Below are positions 43,457 through 52,366 of a stretch of 63,542 nt of DNA, piece after piece. The position numbers and the translations under genes were made by a program. A model generated the notes under the pieces. It saw only the letters and a list, made by a program, of their open reading frames with translations, was not told the DNA's origin and ran no database searches. Numbering within the stretch: the stretch's first letter is position 1; the number at the start of each line of letters is the position of its first letter. Origin of the DNA: Gammaproteobacteria bacterium (GTDB lineage: Bacteria > Pseudomonadota > Gammaproteobacteria > UBA6429 > Thiohalophilaceae); the NCBI GenBank assembly GCA_022712915.1, contig JAFLJQ010000060.1, forward strand, positions 1 to 63,542, read 5' to 3'.

Positions 43457-44854
43457 ATGAATACCATGAGTTTAAGCAAAATAAAAAAATCACGCTTACA
43501 ACAGCTATCCATGCTGGGAATGGCTGGTCTTTTTGCCTTGGGCTTTATCCAAACGGCGATGGCCGCAGTCGGTGCACCTGAAAAAGAAGATCTGAAATTC
43601 GGCTTTATCAAGTTAACTGACATGGCACCTTTGGCCATCGCCTATGAAAAGGGTTACTTCGAAGACGAAGGTCTGTATGTCAAGTTAGAAGCCCAGGCCA
43701 ACTGGAAGGTCTTGCTGGATCGCGTTATTGATGGGCAACTTGATGGCGCGCACATGCTGGCCGGCCAACCTTTGGGTGCAACCATCGGCTATGGTACCAA
43801 AGCCGACATTATTACCGCCTTAAGTATGGATCTGAACGGTAACGGTATTACTGTCTCCAACGAAATCTGGAAACAGATGAAAAAACATGTGCCACACAAA
43901 AATGGCAAACCAGTACATCCTATCAAGGCCGATTACCTAAAACCTGTGATTGAGCAATACAAAGAAGAGGGCAAACCTTTCAAGATGGGTATGGTCTTCC
44001 CGGTTTCAACTCATAACTATGAACTGCGTTACTGGCTGGCCGCCGGCGGTATTCATCCCGGTTTTTATGCACCAGAAAAAGGTGACACCAGCGGTACGAT
44101 TAAAGCTGACGCCCTGCTATCTGTCACACCACCACCACAAATGCCGTCCACTATGGAAGCCGGTACCATTCATGGTTACTGTGTGGGTGAACCCTGGAAC
44201 CAACAGGCCGTGTTTAAAGGTATTGGTGTACCGGTTATTACTGATTATGAAATCTGGAAAAACAATCCTGAAAAAGTATTTGGTGTCAGTAAAAAATGGG
44301 CAGATAAATATCCTAATACTCACATCCGTGTTGTAAAGGCCATGATTCGTGCCGCCAAGTGGTTGGATGAAGGTAATAATAAAAACCGTCCGGAAGCGGT
44401 TAAAATCCTTTCCAAGAGCCACTATGTCGGTGCAGATTACGATGTAATAGCCAATAGCATGACAGGCACCTTTGAATATGAAAAAGGTGACAAACGTGAT
44501 GTACCTGATTTCAATGTGTTCTTCCGCTATAACGCTACCTACCCCTATTACAGTGATGCCATATGGTATCTGACGCAGATGCGCCGTTGGGGACAGATTG
44601 CCGAATACAAACCAGATAGCTGGTATATGGATATCGCTAAAAAGGTCTATCGTCCCGACATCTATGTACAAGCAGCCAAAGAACTGATCGCTGAAGGCAA
44701 ACTCAAGGCCAGTGAGTTTCCTGATTTTGCCAAAGAGACCGGGTACCGTGCACCACAAAACGAATTTATCGATAACGTGACCTACGATGGACGCAAACCC
44801 AATGCCTATCTGAAGACTTTAAAGATTGGTTTGAAAGATAAGCAAAAAATATAA
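43457..44854 (+). CDS. nrtA: Nitrate ABC transporter, substrate-binding protein
   Basis: 465 residues with a signal peptide (about 1-36, ending AMAA) and the NrtA/CmpA fold: [24 protein letters not shown], then [15 protein letters not shown], and [11 protein letters not shown]. It binds nitrate (or nitrite/bicarbonate in relatives). The signal peptide argues against its being the cytoplasmic sensor NasS. GGGG precedes the ATG by about 10 bases. Expression is controlled by the leader upstream. Confidence 0.92.
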   Translation: MNTMSLSKIKKSRLQQLSMLGMAGLFALGFIQTAMAAVGAPEKEDLKFGFIKLTDMAPLAIAYEKGYFEDEGLYVKLEAQANWKVLLDRVIDGQLDGAHMLAGQPLGATIGYGTKADIITALSMDLNGNGITVSNEIWKQMKKHVPHKNGKPVHPIKADYLKPVIEQYKEEGKPFKMGMVFPVSTHNYELRYWLAAGGIHPGFYAPEKGDTSGTIKADALLSVTPPPQMPSTMEAGTIHGYCVGEPWNQQAVFKGIGVPVITDYEIWKNNPEKVFGVSKKWADKYPNTHIRVVKAMIRAAKWLDEGNNKNRPEAVKILSKSHYVGADYDVIANSMTGTFEYEKGDKRDVPDFNVFFRYNATYPYYSDAIWYLTQMRRWGQIAEYKPDSWYMDIAKKVYRPDIYVQAAKELIAEGKLKASEFPDFAKETGYRAPQNEFIDNVTYDGRKPNAYLKTLKIGLKDKQKI

Positions 44855-44860
44855 GCAACA

Positions 44861-44887
44861 GGATGGGCACAAAAAATGTGCCCATCC
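44861..44887 (+). terminator. Intercistronic hairpin between nrtA and nrtB
   Basis: Perfect stem GGATGGGCACA / TGTGCCCATCC with a four-base A-rich loop, six bases after the nrtA stop, without a U run directly behind it. Such hairpins protect the upstream mRNA 3' end or attenuate, giving more binding protein than permease. It is not a full terminator by sequence. Confidence 0.6.
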
Positions 44888-44969
44888 AACAAACTCATTT
44901 TTACGTTCTCTTGCCTATTGGGGAGAAAATTTAAATGCGGCAATAGAAAAATATTTTAAATTAGTTTAG

Positions 44970-46022
44970 ATGAAATTAGTTAAATTAATGGAACCCGTTA
45001 TGACAACACAAGCAATAAAAACATCCGGCCTCACACCGGTAAAAATACTCAACAAGCTGAGCTGTTATGTGAAAGAACAAGTCGAAAATTTTAACCCCCA
45101 GCAAATGTTGAAGTCTATTCTGGTACCCGGTATTGCCTTTATTGTATTTCTGTTGATCTGGGGGGGGGCCGCCTCACAGGTTCAGACCTCATTGGGTACG
45201 CTGCCAGGTCCCATCCAGGTGTGGCAACAAGCCATGGTGCTGGTGGATGAGCATAATGAAGAGCGCATCAAGCAAGTGCATTTTCATGAGCGTCAGGATA
45301 TACGTAATGCCAAAAAACTGGCCGAAAATCCCGATGCGGAAATCAAGACGCGTCCCTATACAGGCAAAGCAACTTTTTTTGATCAGATATGGACCAGCCT
45401 GATCACGGTGGCGACGGGGTTTCTCATCGCATCACTCATCGCCATTCCCGTTGGTATCATCTGTGGTCTGAGTCCTCTAATATATAGTGCACTCAACCCA
45501 CTGATTCAGATCTTCAAGCCGGTTTCACCCCTGGCGTGGTTACCTATTGTCACCATCATCGTCAGTGCTGTCTATGTCAGTGAGGATCCTGTGTTTTCCA
45601 AGTCCTACCTGACCTCGGCCATTACCGTCACACTGTGTTGCCTATGGCCGACCATCATCAATACCACCGTGGGAGTCTCCAACATCAGTAAAGACTTATT
45701 AAATGTATCACAGGTTTTGCGTCTGGGTTGGTGGACAAAGGTCTACAAGATTGTTATTCCCTCATCTATCCCGATGATGTTTGCCGGACTGCGTGTATCC
45801 CTCGGTATTGGCTGGATGGTATTAATCGCCGCTGAGATGTTGGCGCAAAATCCTGGCCTCGGAAAATTTGTCTGGGATGAATTTCAGAATGGCAGCTCCA
45901 ACTCCCTGGCACGAATCATGGTTGCCGTGTTTGCCATCGGCCTTGTGGGTTTCATGCTGGATCGCATCATGCTGGTCGTGCAAAAGAGAGTCAGTTGGGA
46001 TAAAAGCGCGGTATTACGTTAA
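44970..46022 (+). CDS. nrtB: Nitrate ABC transporter, permease
   Basis: 350 residues. A first membrane helix (about 45-67) is followed by a charged loop (about 85-120) and then the binding-protein-dependent permease domain with four or five helices. The family EAA-type loop is in LNVSQVLRLGWWTKVYKIVIPSSIPMMF. Start uncertain: ATG 44970 lacks a ribosome-binding site; ATG 45000 has GGA eight bases upstream. Confidence 0.9.
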   Translation: MKLVKLMEPVMTTQAIKTSGLTPVKILNKLSCYVKEQVENFNPQQMLKSILVPGIAFIVFLLIWGGAASQVQTSLGTLPGPIQVWQQAMVLVDEHNEERIKQVHFHERQDIRNAKKLAENPDAEIKTRPYTGKATFFDQIWTSLITVATGFLIASLIAIPVGIICGLSPLIYSALNPLIQIFKPVSPLAWLPIVTIIVSAVYVSEDPVFSKSYLTSAITVTLCCLWPTIINTTVGVSNISKDLLNVSQVLRLGWWTKVYKIVIPSSIPMMFAGLRVSLGIGWMVLIAAEMLAQNPGLGKFVWDEFQNGSSNSLARIMVAVFAIGLVGFMLDRIMLVVQKRVSWDKSAVLR

Positions 46023-46073
46023 AAATAACTTGAATGTCGGCTTAAAGACCAGCAAAAAATATAGGAGAGAATA

Positions 46074-46931
46074 ATGAGCAACGAACATCTTATGCTGTCA
46101 CAGATCAGTATTGAATTCCCCACACCAACCGGCCCTTTTAAGGCCCTGGATAATATCAACCTGAATATTGCAAAAGGTGAGTTTGTGTCCCTCATTGGCC
46201 ACTCCGGTTGCGGCAAGTCCACAGTGTTAAACATTGTCGCCGGTTTATACCAGGCTACTACTGGTGGCGTCATCCTCGATGGTCGGGAAGTGAATGAACC
46301 CGGCCCAGAGCGGGCAGTGGTATTTCAAAATCATTCTTTATTGCCCTGGCTCAGCGCCTATCAAAATGTAGAACTGGCCGTAAAGCAGGTCTTTAAAAAG
46401 AAAAAGACCAAGGCCGAAATGGTCGAGTGGATAGAACACAATCTCTCGCTAGTACATATGGATCATGCCATGCACAAACGTCCCGATGAAATATCTGGTG
46501 GTATGAAGCAGCGCGTCGGCATTGCCCGTGCCCTGGCCATGGAACCCAAAGTCATGTTGATGGATGAACCCTTCGGCGCGCTGGATGCTTTAACCCGGGC
46601 CCACATGCAGGACTCCCTTATCGAAATTCAGGCACGCTTAAACAACACGGTCATTATGATCACGCATGATGTTGATGAAGCCGTATTACTATCAGACCGC
46701 ATCGTAATGATGACCAACGGCCCGGCTGCGACCATCGGAGAAATACTGCAAGTCGAACTGCCACGCCCTCGCAATCGTGTTCAACTAGCGGATAACCCGA
46801 AATACAACCACTACCGTGCCGAGGTATTGAAGTTTCTGTATGAACGGCAACATCGACCGGAAGCATCTGAGGCAAAAAAAAAGACGGCACAAAATAGGGT
46901 GTCAGTAATGGGTAAAAGCAAGGCAGCGTGA
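46074..46931 (+). CDS. nrtC: Nitrate ABC transporter, ATP-binding protein
   Basis: 285 residues. Walker A GHSGCGKST near residue 44, signature SGGMKQRVGIARAL, Walker B VMLMDEPFGALD and the H-loop ITHDVDEA. It has only the ATPase domain, without the NrtA-like tail of cyanobacterial NrtC, so NrtD would be an equally fair name. AGGAGA precedes the ATG. No nitrate or nitrite reductase gene follows. Confidence 0.92.
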   Translation: MSNEHLMLSQISIEFPTPTGPFKALDNINLNIAKGEFVSLIGHSGCGKSTVLNIVAGLYQATTGGVILDGREVNEPGPERAVVFQNHSLLPWLSAYQNVELAVKQVFKKKKTKAEMVEWIEHNLSLVHMDHAMHKRPDEISGGMKQRVGIARALAMEPKVMLMDEPFGALDALTRAHMQDSLIEIQARLNNTVIMITHDVDEAVLLSDRIVMMTNGPAATIGEILQVELPRPRNRVQLADNPKYNHYRAEVLKFLYERQHRPEASEAKKKTAQNRVSVMGKSKAA

Positions 46932-47348
46932 TAGATAAAAACTTAAACACGAAGGTTAAATGTCTATTTGAAAATTTTTTCCATTGTCATGATCTGATGT
47001 TGTGAAAATGTTTTATATAAAATAAGGTGGAGAATAAAAAAAACCATTGACTTGTGGGAGCTTCTATAGAAAGTAATTTTTTCGTGAGAGCAAGGAAACA
47101 CAGCGTGCACGATTGCATGACAAGGATTGTTTTATACGATTTTTTTCACCCCCTCTATTCAAGGAGGTCAGAGCAGGAGGTTGAATGAAGCATGGAGCCA
47201 GAATTCTAGAGACTCAGTGATATGACATGCATGAGGACAAGGTTCCGTCCAGGTGTTCGAGCATGGCGATGACGCCGTTGCTTGGGTTATTTATTTTGAT
47301 GTGAGGACTCTCGCCTATAGTTAGGGGATGGTTGAATGGCACCATTTT
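46932..47348. other. Intergenic region with a partial dispersed-repeat copy
   Basis: 417 bp without a gene. It holds one partial copy (47054-47125) of the hairpin repeat found complete at 60161-60279. The shared core is GTGAGAGCAAGGAA plus the GCTTCTATA end; the right end is missing. No clear nrtC terminator was found. Confidence 0.6.
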
Positions 47349-47984
47349 TTAATCGATTAGCTCAATATCAAGGCTCTCTAGTAGTCTGACAGCTTCATGT
47401 CGGCAAAACTTAGCCCTCTTGATTTCATTGAAGTAAATGTCGATATTGTAATTTGTGGCTTCAGTGAAGTCTGCGCCTGTAAGATTTGTTTTATTAAACA
47501 GGCTGCCTGTAAAGTCTGTGTAAGTGAAATTAGCCTCACTAAAATTCCCTTCTCTAAAATCCACGTCATGAGCTTTGCATTCTTCTATTACCATTTCTTC
47601 CAAGCTAAGCCCAAAAAAAGAAGAGTCATTAATGATGCATTTGTGAAATTTTATCGGGGCGCAGAGTGGTATTCCTGGCCAGCAAGCATCGGTCCAATCT
47701 GTGCCGATCACTTTGCATTCATCAAAAATAACATCTAAAAAATGGCTGCTCTGTATATTTACAATGCTAAAATTACATTTTACGAAATGACAGTCAATGA
47801 ATTTATTGTCATTTAAAGTGGCTTCACTAAAGTCACATTTATTAAAAATGCAACCATCAAATATTTTACTGCTGATAATTTTTTTAGATAAGTCCAGACC
47901 ATCAAAGTTCTTTGTTAGATACTCATTTATTTCATCTGCAATGTTAGCCACCAAATCTCCTTGATCTTGAATAATGTTCGACAC
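47349..47984 (-). CDS. Pentapeptide-repeat protein
   Basis: 211 residues with about 20 imperfect pentapeptide turns (A/C-D/N-L/F-x-x), such as FDGCIFNKCDFSEATLNDNKF and FSEANFTYTDFTGSLF. They form a right-handed quadrilateral beta helix. The WTDACWPGIPLCAP segment is the usual break, and the C-terminus has FNEIKRAKF. Qnr and McbG relatives mimic DNA and protect gyrase, but most members have no known role. GTG 47984 is the start. Cytoplasmic. Confidence 0.88.
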   Translation of the reverse strand: MSNIIQDQGDLVANIADEINEYLTKNFDGLDLSKKIISSKIFDGCIFNKCDFSEATLNDNKFIDCHFVKCNFSIVNIQSSHFLDVIFDECKVIGTDWTDACWPGIPLCAPIKFHKCIINDSSFFGLSLEEMVIEECKAHDVDFREGNFSEANFTYTDFTGSLFNKTNLTGADFTEATNYNIDIYFNEIKRAKFCRHEAVRLLESLDIELID

Positions 47985-48699
47985 CTGCCTACTGCTTGAA
48001 TTAGCAATATAAATCAGACACCCGCCGTAGTGGCTTGTGGTTGCTTGATATACCGCAATTTATCCATGTGAAATTGCCATAAAACGTGTCCATAAGCAAG
48101 ATGTCCACTTTAAATATAATATGTTGAGTTTCAGTTTTGCTGCTGCAACTAACTGTTAAATCTATTGTTTCCAGGTTTTATGGTGAGGTGTGCAATGGAC
48201 TATTTAAGACAACAAATAAAAACACTTGATGTCTGGACTTGACGTTATGTCCCACGCACCTTCTTGTGGCAGGAGGTGAGGCTGTTTCTACGAGTTTTTT
48301 ATACAATGATGTGCAACATTGTAAAGACAATAAAACATTCAATTGACTGATCTAGTGTTGATGGTTTTGGTTCGTATGGTTTATATCTGAGTGGTTTCAT
48401 GCTTGGATAATTCTACATCAATTAAACAGTTTTTTAATGTTTGTTAGGTTTAGTGTCTTCATTGTATTAGGGGCATGTTTATTGATGCAGATAACAACCT
48501 GAATGATGAGAAGGATGTTGGTTCTTTATGTGCTGCACTATTCTAGTATCCGGGTTTACTCTCAACATCCTCTATCTATACTCAAGAATGATGTTTTATT
48601 CAAATGGGTGTGCGTGCATAAATATGTATGGTGTCAGCATACTAAACTTGGGAATAATCTAACAATTATAATTATTAATGAATAATTAAGGAATGAAGT
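47985..48699. other. Long intergenic region, no gene seen
   Basis: 715 bp of AT-rich, stop-rich sequence between the pentapeptide gene and the diheme cluster. Two scattered short frames have no family features. It should hold the promoter of the diheme/P450 operon, but no convincing box was seen. Confidence 0.5.
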
Positions 48700-50880
48700 A
48701 TGAATATTATTGAGTGTACCCTGTATTTCATTAAAAGCATTAGTAATCTTGTAAAATGGATTTATGCAAAAATTGTTGGCATCCTGGATTATACCAAGTC
48801 CCTATTCGGTAAAAAATCAACTCAGTGTGTCCTGGTGTTTTCTGGTATAGCTATTCTTATACCGGTTATTATTCTCGCTATCGCCAAAACAGTTCAAGAT
48901 TGGGATGATGCCCCTGATCGTGGTGCTCTCGTCATAACAAAGGCCATGTTTGGTGATGGGTTTGATAAGGTGTTTCCCGGCAAAAATTACCCGCAATATA
49001 TGAATTGGCAGGGTTGGGATCCTGAAGACAGCATGTGGTACTACACCACAACACAGGGCTCTGATCTGATCCCCTATGATTTTTTTATGGTATTGGAACA
49101 GGAAAATGCCACGGCACTATTCCGTTCGACAGAAAATATAGATCGATATCGCTACATTCCGTTGAGACCAACGTATCATAATCCTGATGGCCTGCCACTG
49201 GGTATGGTCAAAGATACCTATGCAGGTAAAGATTATATGGGCTTTACATGCTCCGCGTGTCATACGAATCAGATTAATTATAAGAGAACTGCTATACGGG
49301 TTGATGGTGCACCGTCGCTGGCAGATATGGAAAACTTCATCATCGACATGAGCAAGTCACTCAAGGCCACATTGAAAGATAAAGATAAGAAAAAGCGTTT
49401 CATTGACGCTGTTATGGCTAGAAATGGTTTTAAGGAAATGCTTACCGCCAGTCGTAATTATTCTTCAGAAAAAGAAGTTGAAGTAGACCTGATAAAATTT
49501 TCTTCGCGCGTGGAAGATTATGTATTTATTAACCATAGCCGCTTAAAAGATGGTCGAGACCTGACGTACGGCTATGGTCGCCTAGATGCGTTCGGGCGAA
49601 TATTTAACCGAGCCTTGCAACATATATTGAATAAAAAGCAGATCACAATGATTCTTGCTGATGTGATTGCGGCTCCTGAACTGGATGCGATTCTTAAAGA
49701 TGTTAATGATAGCGTCTTAACCGATAACGAATTTGATCATGTCCTTGAGCGCATCAAACCCTTGCTTACAGCAAAACAAATGATTGATCTTAATGACAGG
49801 ATATTTAATTCACCTAATGGCCCGGTCAGTTACCCTTTTCTTTGGGATACGCCTCAACATGATTATGTTCAGTGGAACGGCATCGCTGCTAATGCGGGGT
49901 TGGGGCCGTTAGGCCGCAATGCGGGTGAAGTCATCGGTGTATTCGGAACTCTGGACTGGGAAGAGGAGGAAGGTTTCAGTCTCCTGGCATATTTGCTCGG
50001 GCAAAAAAATACCCAACGGCATATCAGTTATAATTCTTCAGTTGATATGGCCAATCTTGAACGCCTGGAAGACCACTTAAAGAAACTATATTCACCTGTC
50101 TGGCCGGAAGTCGTATTACCTAAAATTGATAATAAGCGGGCTGCCAGAGGCGGTGTATTGTTTGAGAAAAAGTGTGTGGCTTGTCATGCGAGTATCGATC
50201 GTACTGATCCAAAACGTAAGGTCATTGCCAACTTCAGTCGAGTCAAGGATGTGGGCACTGACCCCACCACGGCCGCTAATGTACTTGCTTATGAAGGTTA
50301 TAGCGGTATTACCGAAGGTCAATATCTGAATGTCGGCATCGGCAATTTGCTGATGGAAGAAAAAATGCCGGTCGCGGCATTATTAACCCTAGTGACAAAA
50401 AATGTTGTGGCGACACCAGATGCAGAAAAACCATTTTTCCGTCGCTGGGAAATTTTTATCATGAGTTTAGTGGATACCCTATTGAATAATGACATTGAGG
50501 CATCTTTAAAACGTGGCGATTATGATCCAGATACAACAATCAATCCTTTTGCCTCACTCATGGCCTATAAGGCACGTCCGCTTAACGGTATCTGGGCTAC
50601 TGCACCTTATTTGCATAATGGTTCAGTACCTACTTTATATGATTTGTTATTGCCAAAGAAAAATCCTGGTGACCCTGCGGGTGAGTATCGACCTGATGTG
50701 TTTTATATTGGCAGTCGTGAATTTGATCCAGTTAAGGTCGGTTTTATCAGTGAAAAGGGCAAAGGCTCACGTTTTGATACCAGCTTGCCCGGTAACCATA
50801 ATACTGGCCATGATGGTGATGTTAAAATCCTGACAAAGGCGCAGCGGCTGGATCTTGTGGAATACATGAAAACACTCTAA
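48700..50880 (+). CDS. Membrane-anchored diheme c-type protein (RoxA/DHCCP-like)
   Basis: 726 residues. One anchor helix (about 45-64) leads to a periplasmic domain with two heme c sites, CSACH (184-188) and CVACH (492-496). The block APYLHNGSVPTLYDLL (635-650) is shared with the second diheme protein here and with the CcpA/MauG/RoxA superfamily. Known RoxA/RoxB-type relatives cleave rubber; Pseudomonas PA2077/PA2078 oxygenate oleate to oxylipins. A QWNG...RNAGEVIGVFG segment resembles the DHCCP subgroup. It is 49 bp before the P450 gene. Substrate unknown. Confidence 0.8.
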   Translation: MNIIECTLYFIKSISNLVKWIYAKIVGILDYTKSLFGKKSTQCVLVFSGIAILIPVIILAIAKTVQDWDDAPDRGALVITKAMFGDGFDKVFPGKNYPQYMNWQGWDPEDSMWYYTTTQGSDLIPYDFFMVLEQENATALFRSTENIDRYRYIPLRPTYHNPDGLPLGMVKDTYAGKDYMGFTCSACHTNQINYKRTAIRVDGAPSLADMENFIIDMSKSLKATLKDKDKKKRFIDAVMARNGFKEMLTASRNYSSEKEVEVDLIKFSSRVEDYVFINHSRLKDGRDLTYGYGRLDAFGRIFNRALQHILNKKQITMILADVIAAPELDAILKDVNDSVLTDNEFDHVLERIKPLLTAKQMIDLNDRIFNSPNGPVSYPFLWDTPQHDYVQWNGIAANAGLGPLGRNAGEVIGVFGTLDWEEEEGFSLLAYLLGQKNTQRHISYNSSVDMANLERLEDHLKKLYSPVWPEVVLPKIDNKRAARGGVLFEKKCVACHASIDRTDPKRKVIANFSRVKDVGTDPTTAANVLAYEGYSGITEGQYLNVGIGNLLMEEKMPVAALLTLVTKNVVATPDAEKPFFRRWEIFIMSLVDTLLNNDIEASLKRGDYDPDTTINPFASLMAYKARPLNGIWATAPYLHNGSVPTLYDLLLPKKNPGDPAGEYRPDVFYIGSREFDPVKVGFISEKGKGSRFDTSLPGNHNTGHDGDVKILTKAQRLDLVEYMKTL

Positions 50881-50929
50881 CGGTAATAATGCTCTGGTGA
50901 TGTTATATCACCAGGGCAACATGGAGAAT

Positions 50930-52261
50930 ATGATGGGTGAAGCAAAAGATTACTTACAGATCTATGATGCTGCAGATGATAATGAAAAATTCCCTCTGGT
51001 CTATGGCTGGATGAAAACGGAACCCCTGCCTTTCTTCAAACAACTTCGTGCACAACGTCCCATCCTGGTGACACCAAAAGCAACACTTGTCACCCTGTTT
51101 GATGATGCCAGGGACACCCTAATGATGCCAAAAATATTTACGGTGGATTTATACAAACCAAAAATGGCAAGCTACCTGATGTCGCATGATGATGATGCCT
51201 TGCATGATCGGGAGAAATCCATCATGTATGCGATGTTAAATAGAGACGACATTCCATTAGTCAGAAAACTGATTGCCAAAAATGCCGCAGTCATTCTTGA
51301 TCAGGCGGGAGGTAAAATTGAAATTGTAGAGAATTATTGTCGGGGCGTACCCGCTACACTGGTAAAAGATTATTTTGGCCTGGATGGCATTGATACAAAA
51401 AAATTGATCGACTGGTCTTTCTGGAATCAATATAACGCCTTCCACAATCAACCCTTTGATATGCACAGCAAGGAAAAATTTGACCATATCGTCAGTGAAA
51501 ATGATCGGGCCAATAAGGAATTGGGTCTCTACCTTGCAGGCCTTATTATTCGTAAAAAGCTGGCCATCAAGTTTGGTGAGGAAAAGAACAGGGTGCTTTT
51601 TATCTGGAATTTGTTGGTCAAGCTTTATTACTTGATAACACGCCGTAAAATAGACAAGCTGACAGACACCGTCGTGACACGCATGTTAAGTACCTCCTAC
51701 CCGGATGAGCTTGATTTCCCTATTGCGCGTCAAGCGATCAATGCGGGAGGTCTGTTAATTGGTGCGGTTGAAACAACCTCACAGGCTGTTGCGCAATCGA
51801 TTGAAATGATCCTCAAGGATTCGAATTTGCTCAAGCAAGCCAAAGAAGCCTCGCAACTGGATGATCCTGTGGCGTTTGACAATATCGTTTGGGAGACGCA
51901 ACGTTTTGTGCCCATTAGCCCATTTGTTTTTCGACAGGCCGCAGAAAAATACACCATTGCCAAAGGACGCCCCCATGAAACAACCATCGATATCGGTACT
52001 AATGTACTAATTGCGACCCAGTCCGCGATGTTTGATCCTTATGCCTATGACAACCCGGATGAATTTAATCCGAACCGCACCTTCTATCATAACTTCTTAT
52101 TTGGCTACGGCTCCCATGAGTGCATGGGTAAGTCTGTCGGTATGGTGCTGATCCCGGAAATGGTACGTCAGGTTATTTTGCGCAAAAACATTAAGGCTGA
52201 GGGCAGTATTGATTACGATAACAAGCCGTTTCCGACTTTTTTTAATCTAAGCTGGGACTAA
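50930..52261 (+). CDS. Cytochrome P450
   Basis: About 443 residues. The I-helix motif is AGGLLIGAVETTSQA, the ExxR is ETQRF, and the heme-cysteine loop is FGYGSHECMGKSVG (Cys near residue 398). These fit a functional monooxygenase, soluble and probably cytosolic. No ferredoxin or reductase gene is adjacent, so its electron source is open. The start is ATG 50930 or 50933 because TGGAGA lies just upstream; three more codons of possible start exist earlier. It lies between two diheme genes with gaps of 49 and 105 bp. Confidence 0.92.
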   Translation: MMGEAKDYLQIYDAADDNEKFPLVYGWMKTEPLPFFKQLRAQRPILVTPKATLVTLFDDARDTLMMPKIFTVDLYKPKMASYLMSHDDDALHDREKSIMYAMLNRDDIPLVRKLIAKNAAVILDQAGGKIEIVENYCRGVPATLVKDYFGLDGIDTKKLIDWSFWNQYNAFHNQPFDMHSKEKFDHIVSENDRANKELGLYLAGLIIRKKLAIKFGEEKNRVLFIWNLLVKLYYLITRRKIDKLTDTVVTRMLSTSYPDELDFPIARQAINAGGLLIGAVETTSQAVAQSIEMILKDSNLLKQAKEASQLDDPVAFDNIVWETQRFVPISPFVFRQAAEKYTIAKGRPHETTIDIGTNVLIATQSAMFDPYAYDNPDEFNPNRTFYHNFLFGYGSHECMGKSVGMVLIPEMVRQVILRKNIKAEGSIDYDNKPFPTFFNLSWD

Positions 52262-52366
52262 CCATCCACCCTGGGGAATAAACAGGTAATTAATTGGCGC
52301 ATGTACATATAACACCAGACACCATAATAATATTGCTCGTTAATACAAAAACAGGGAAATCAGGAT

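Noticed and set aside
43457..44854. NrtA as the cytoplasmic nitrate sensor NasS
   Set aside because: It has a clear signal peptide, and is encoded with a permease and ATPase, so the binding-protein role fits better.
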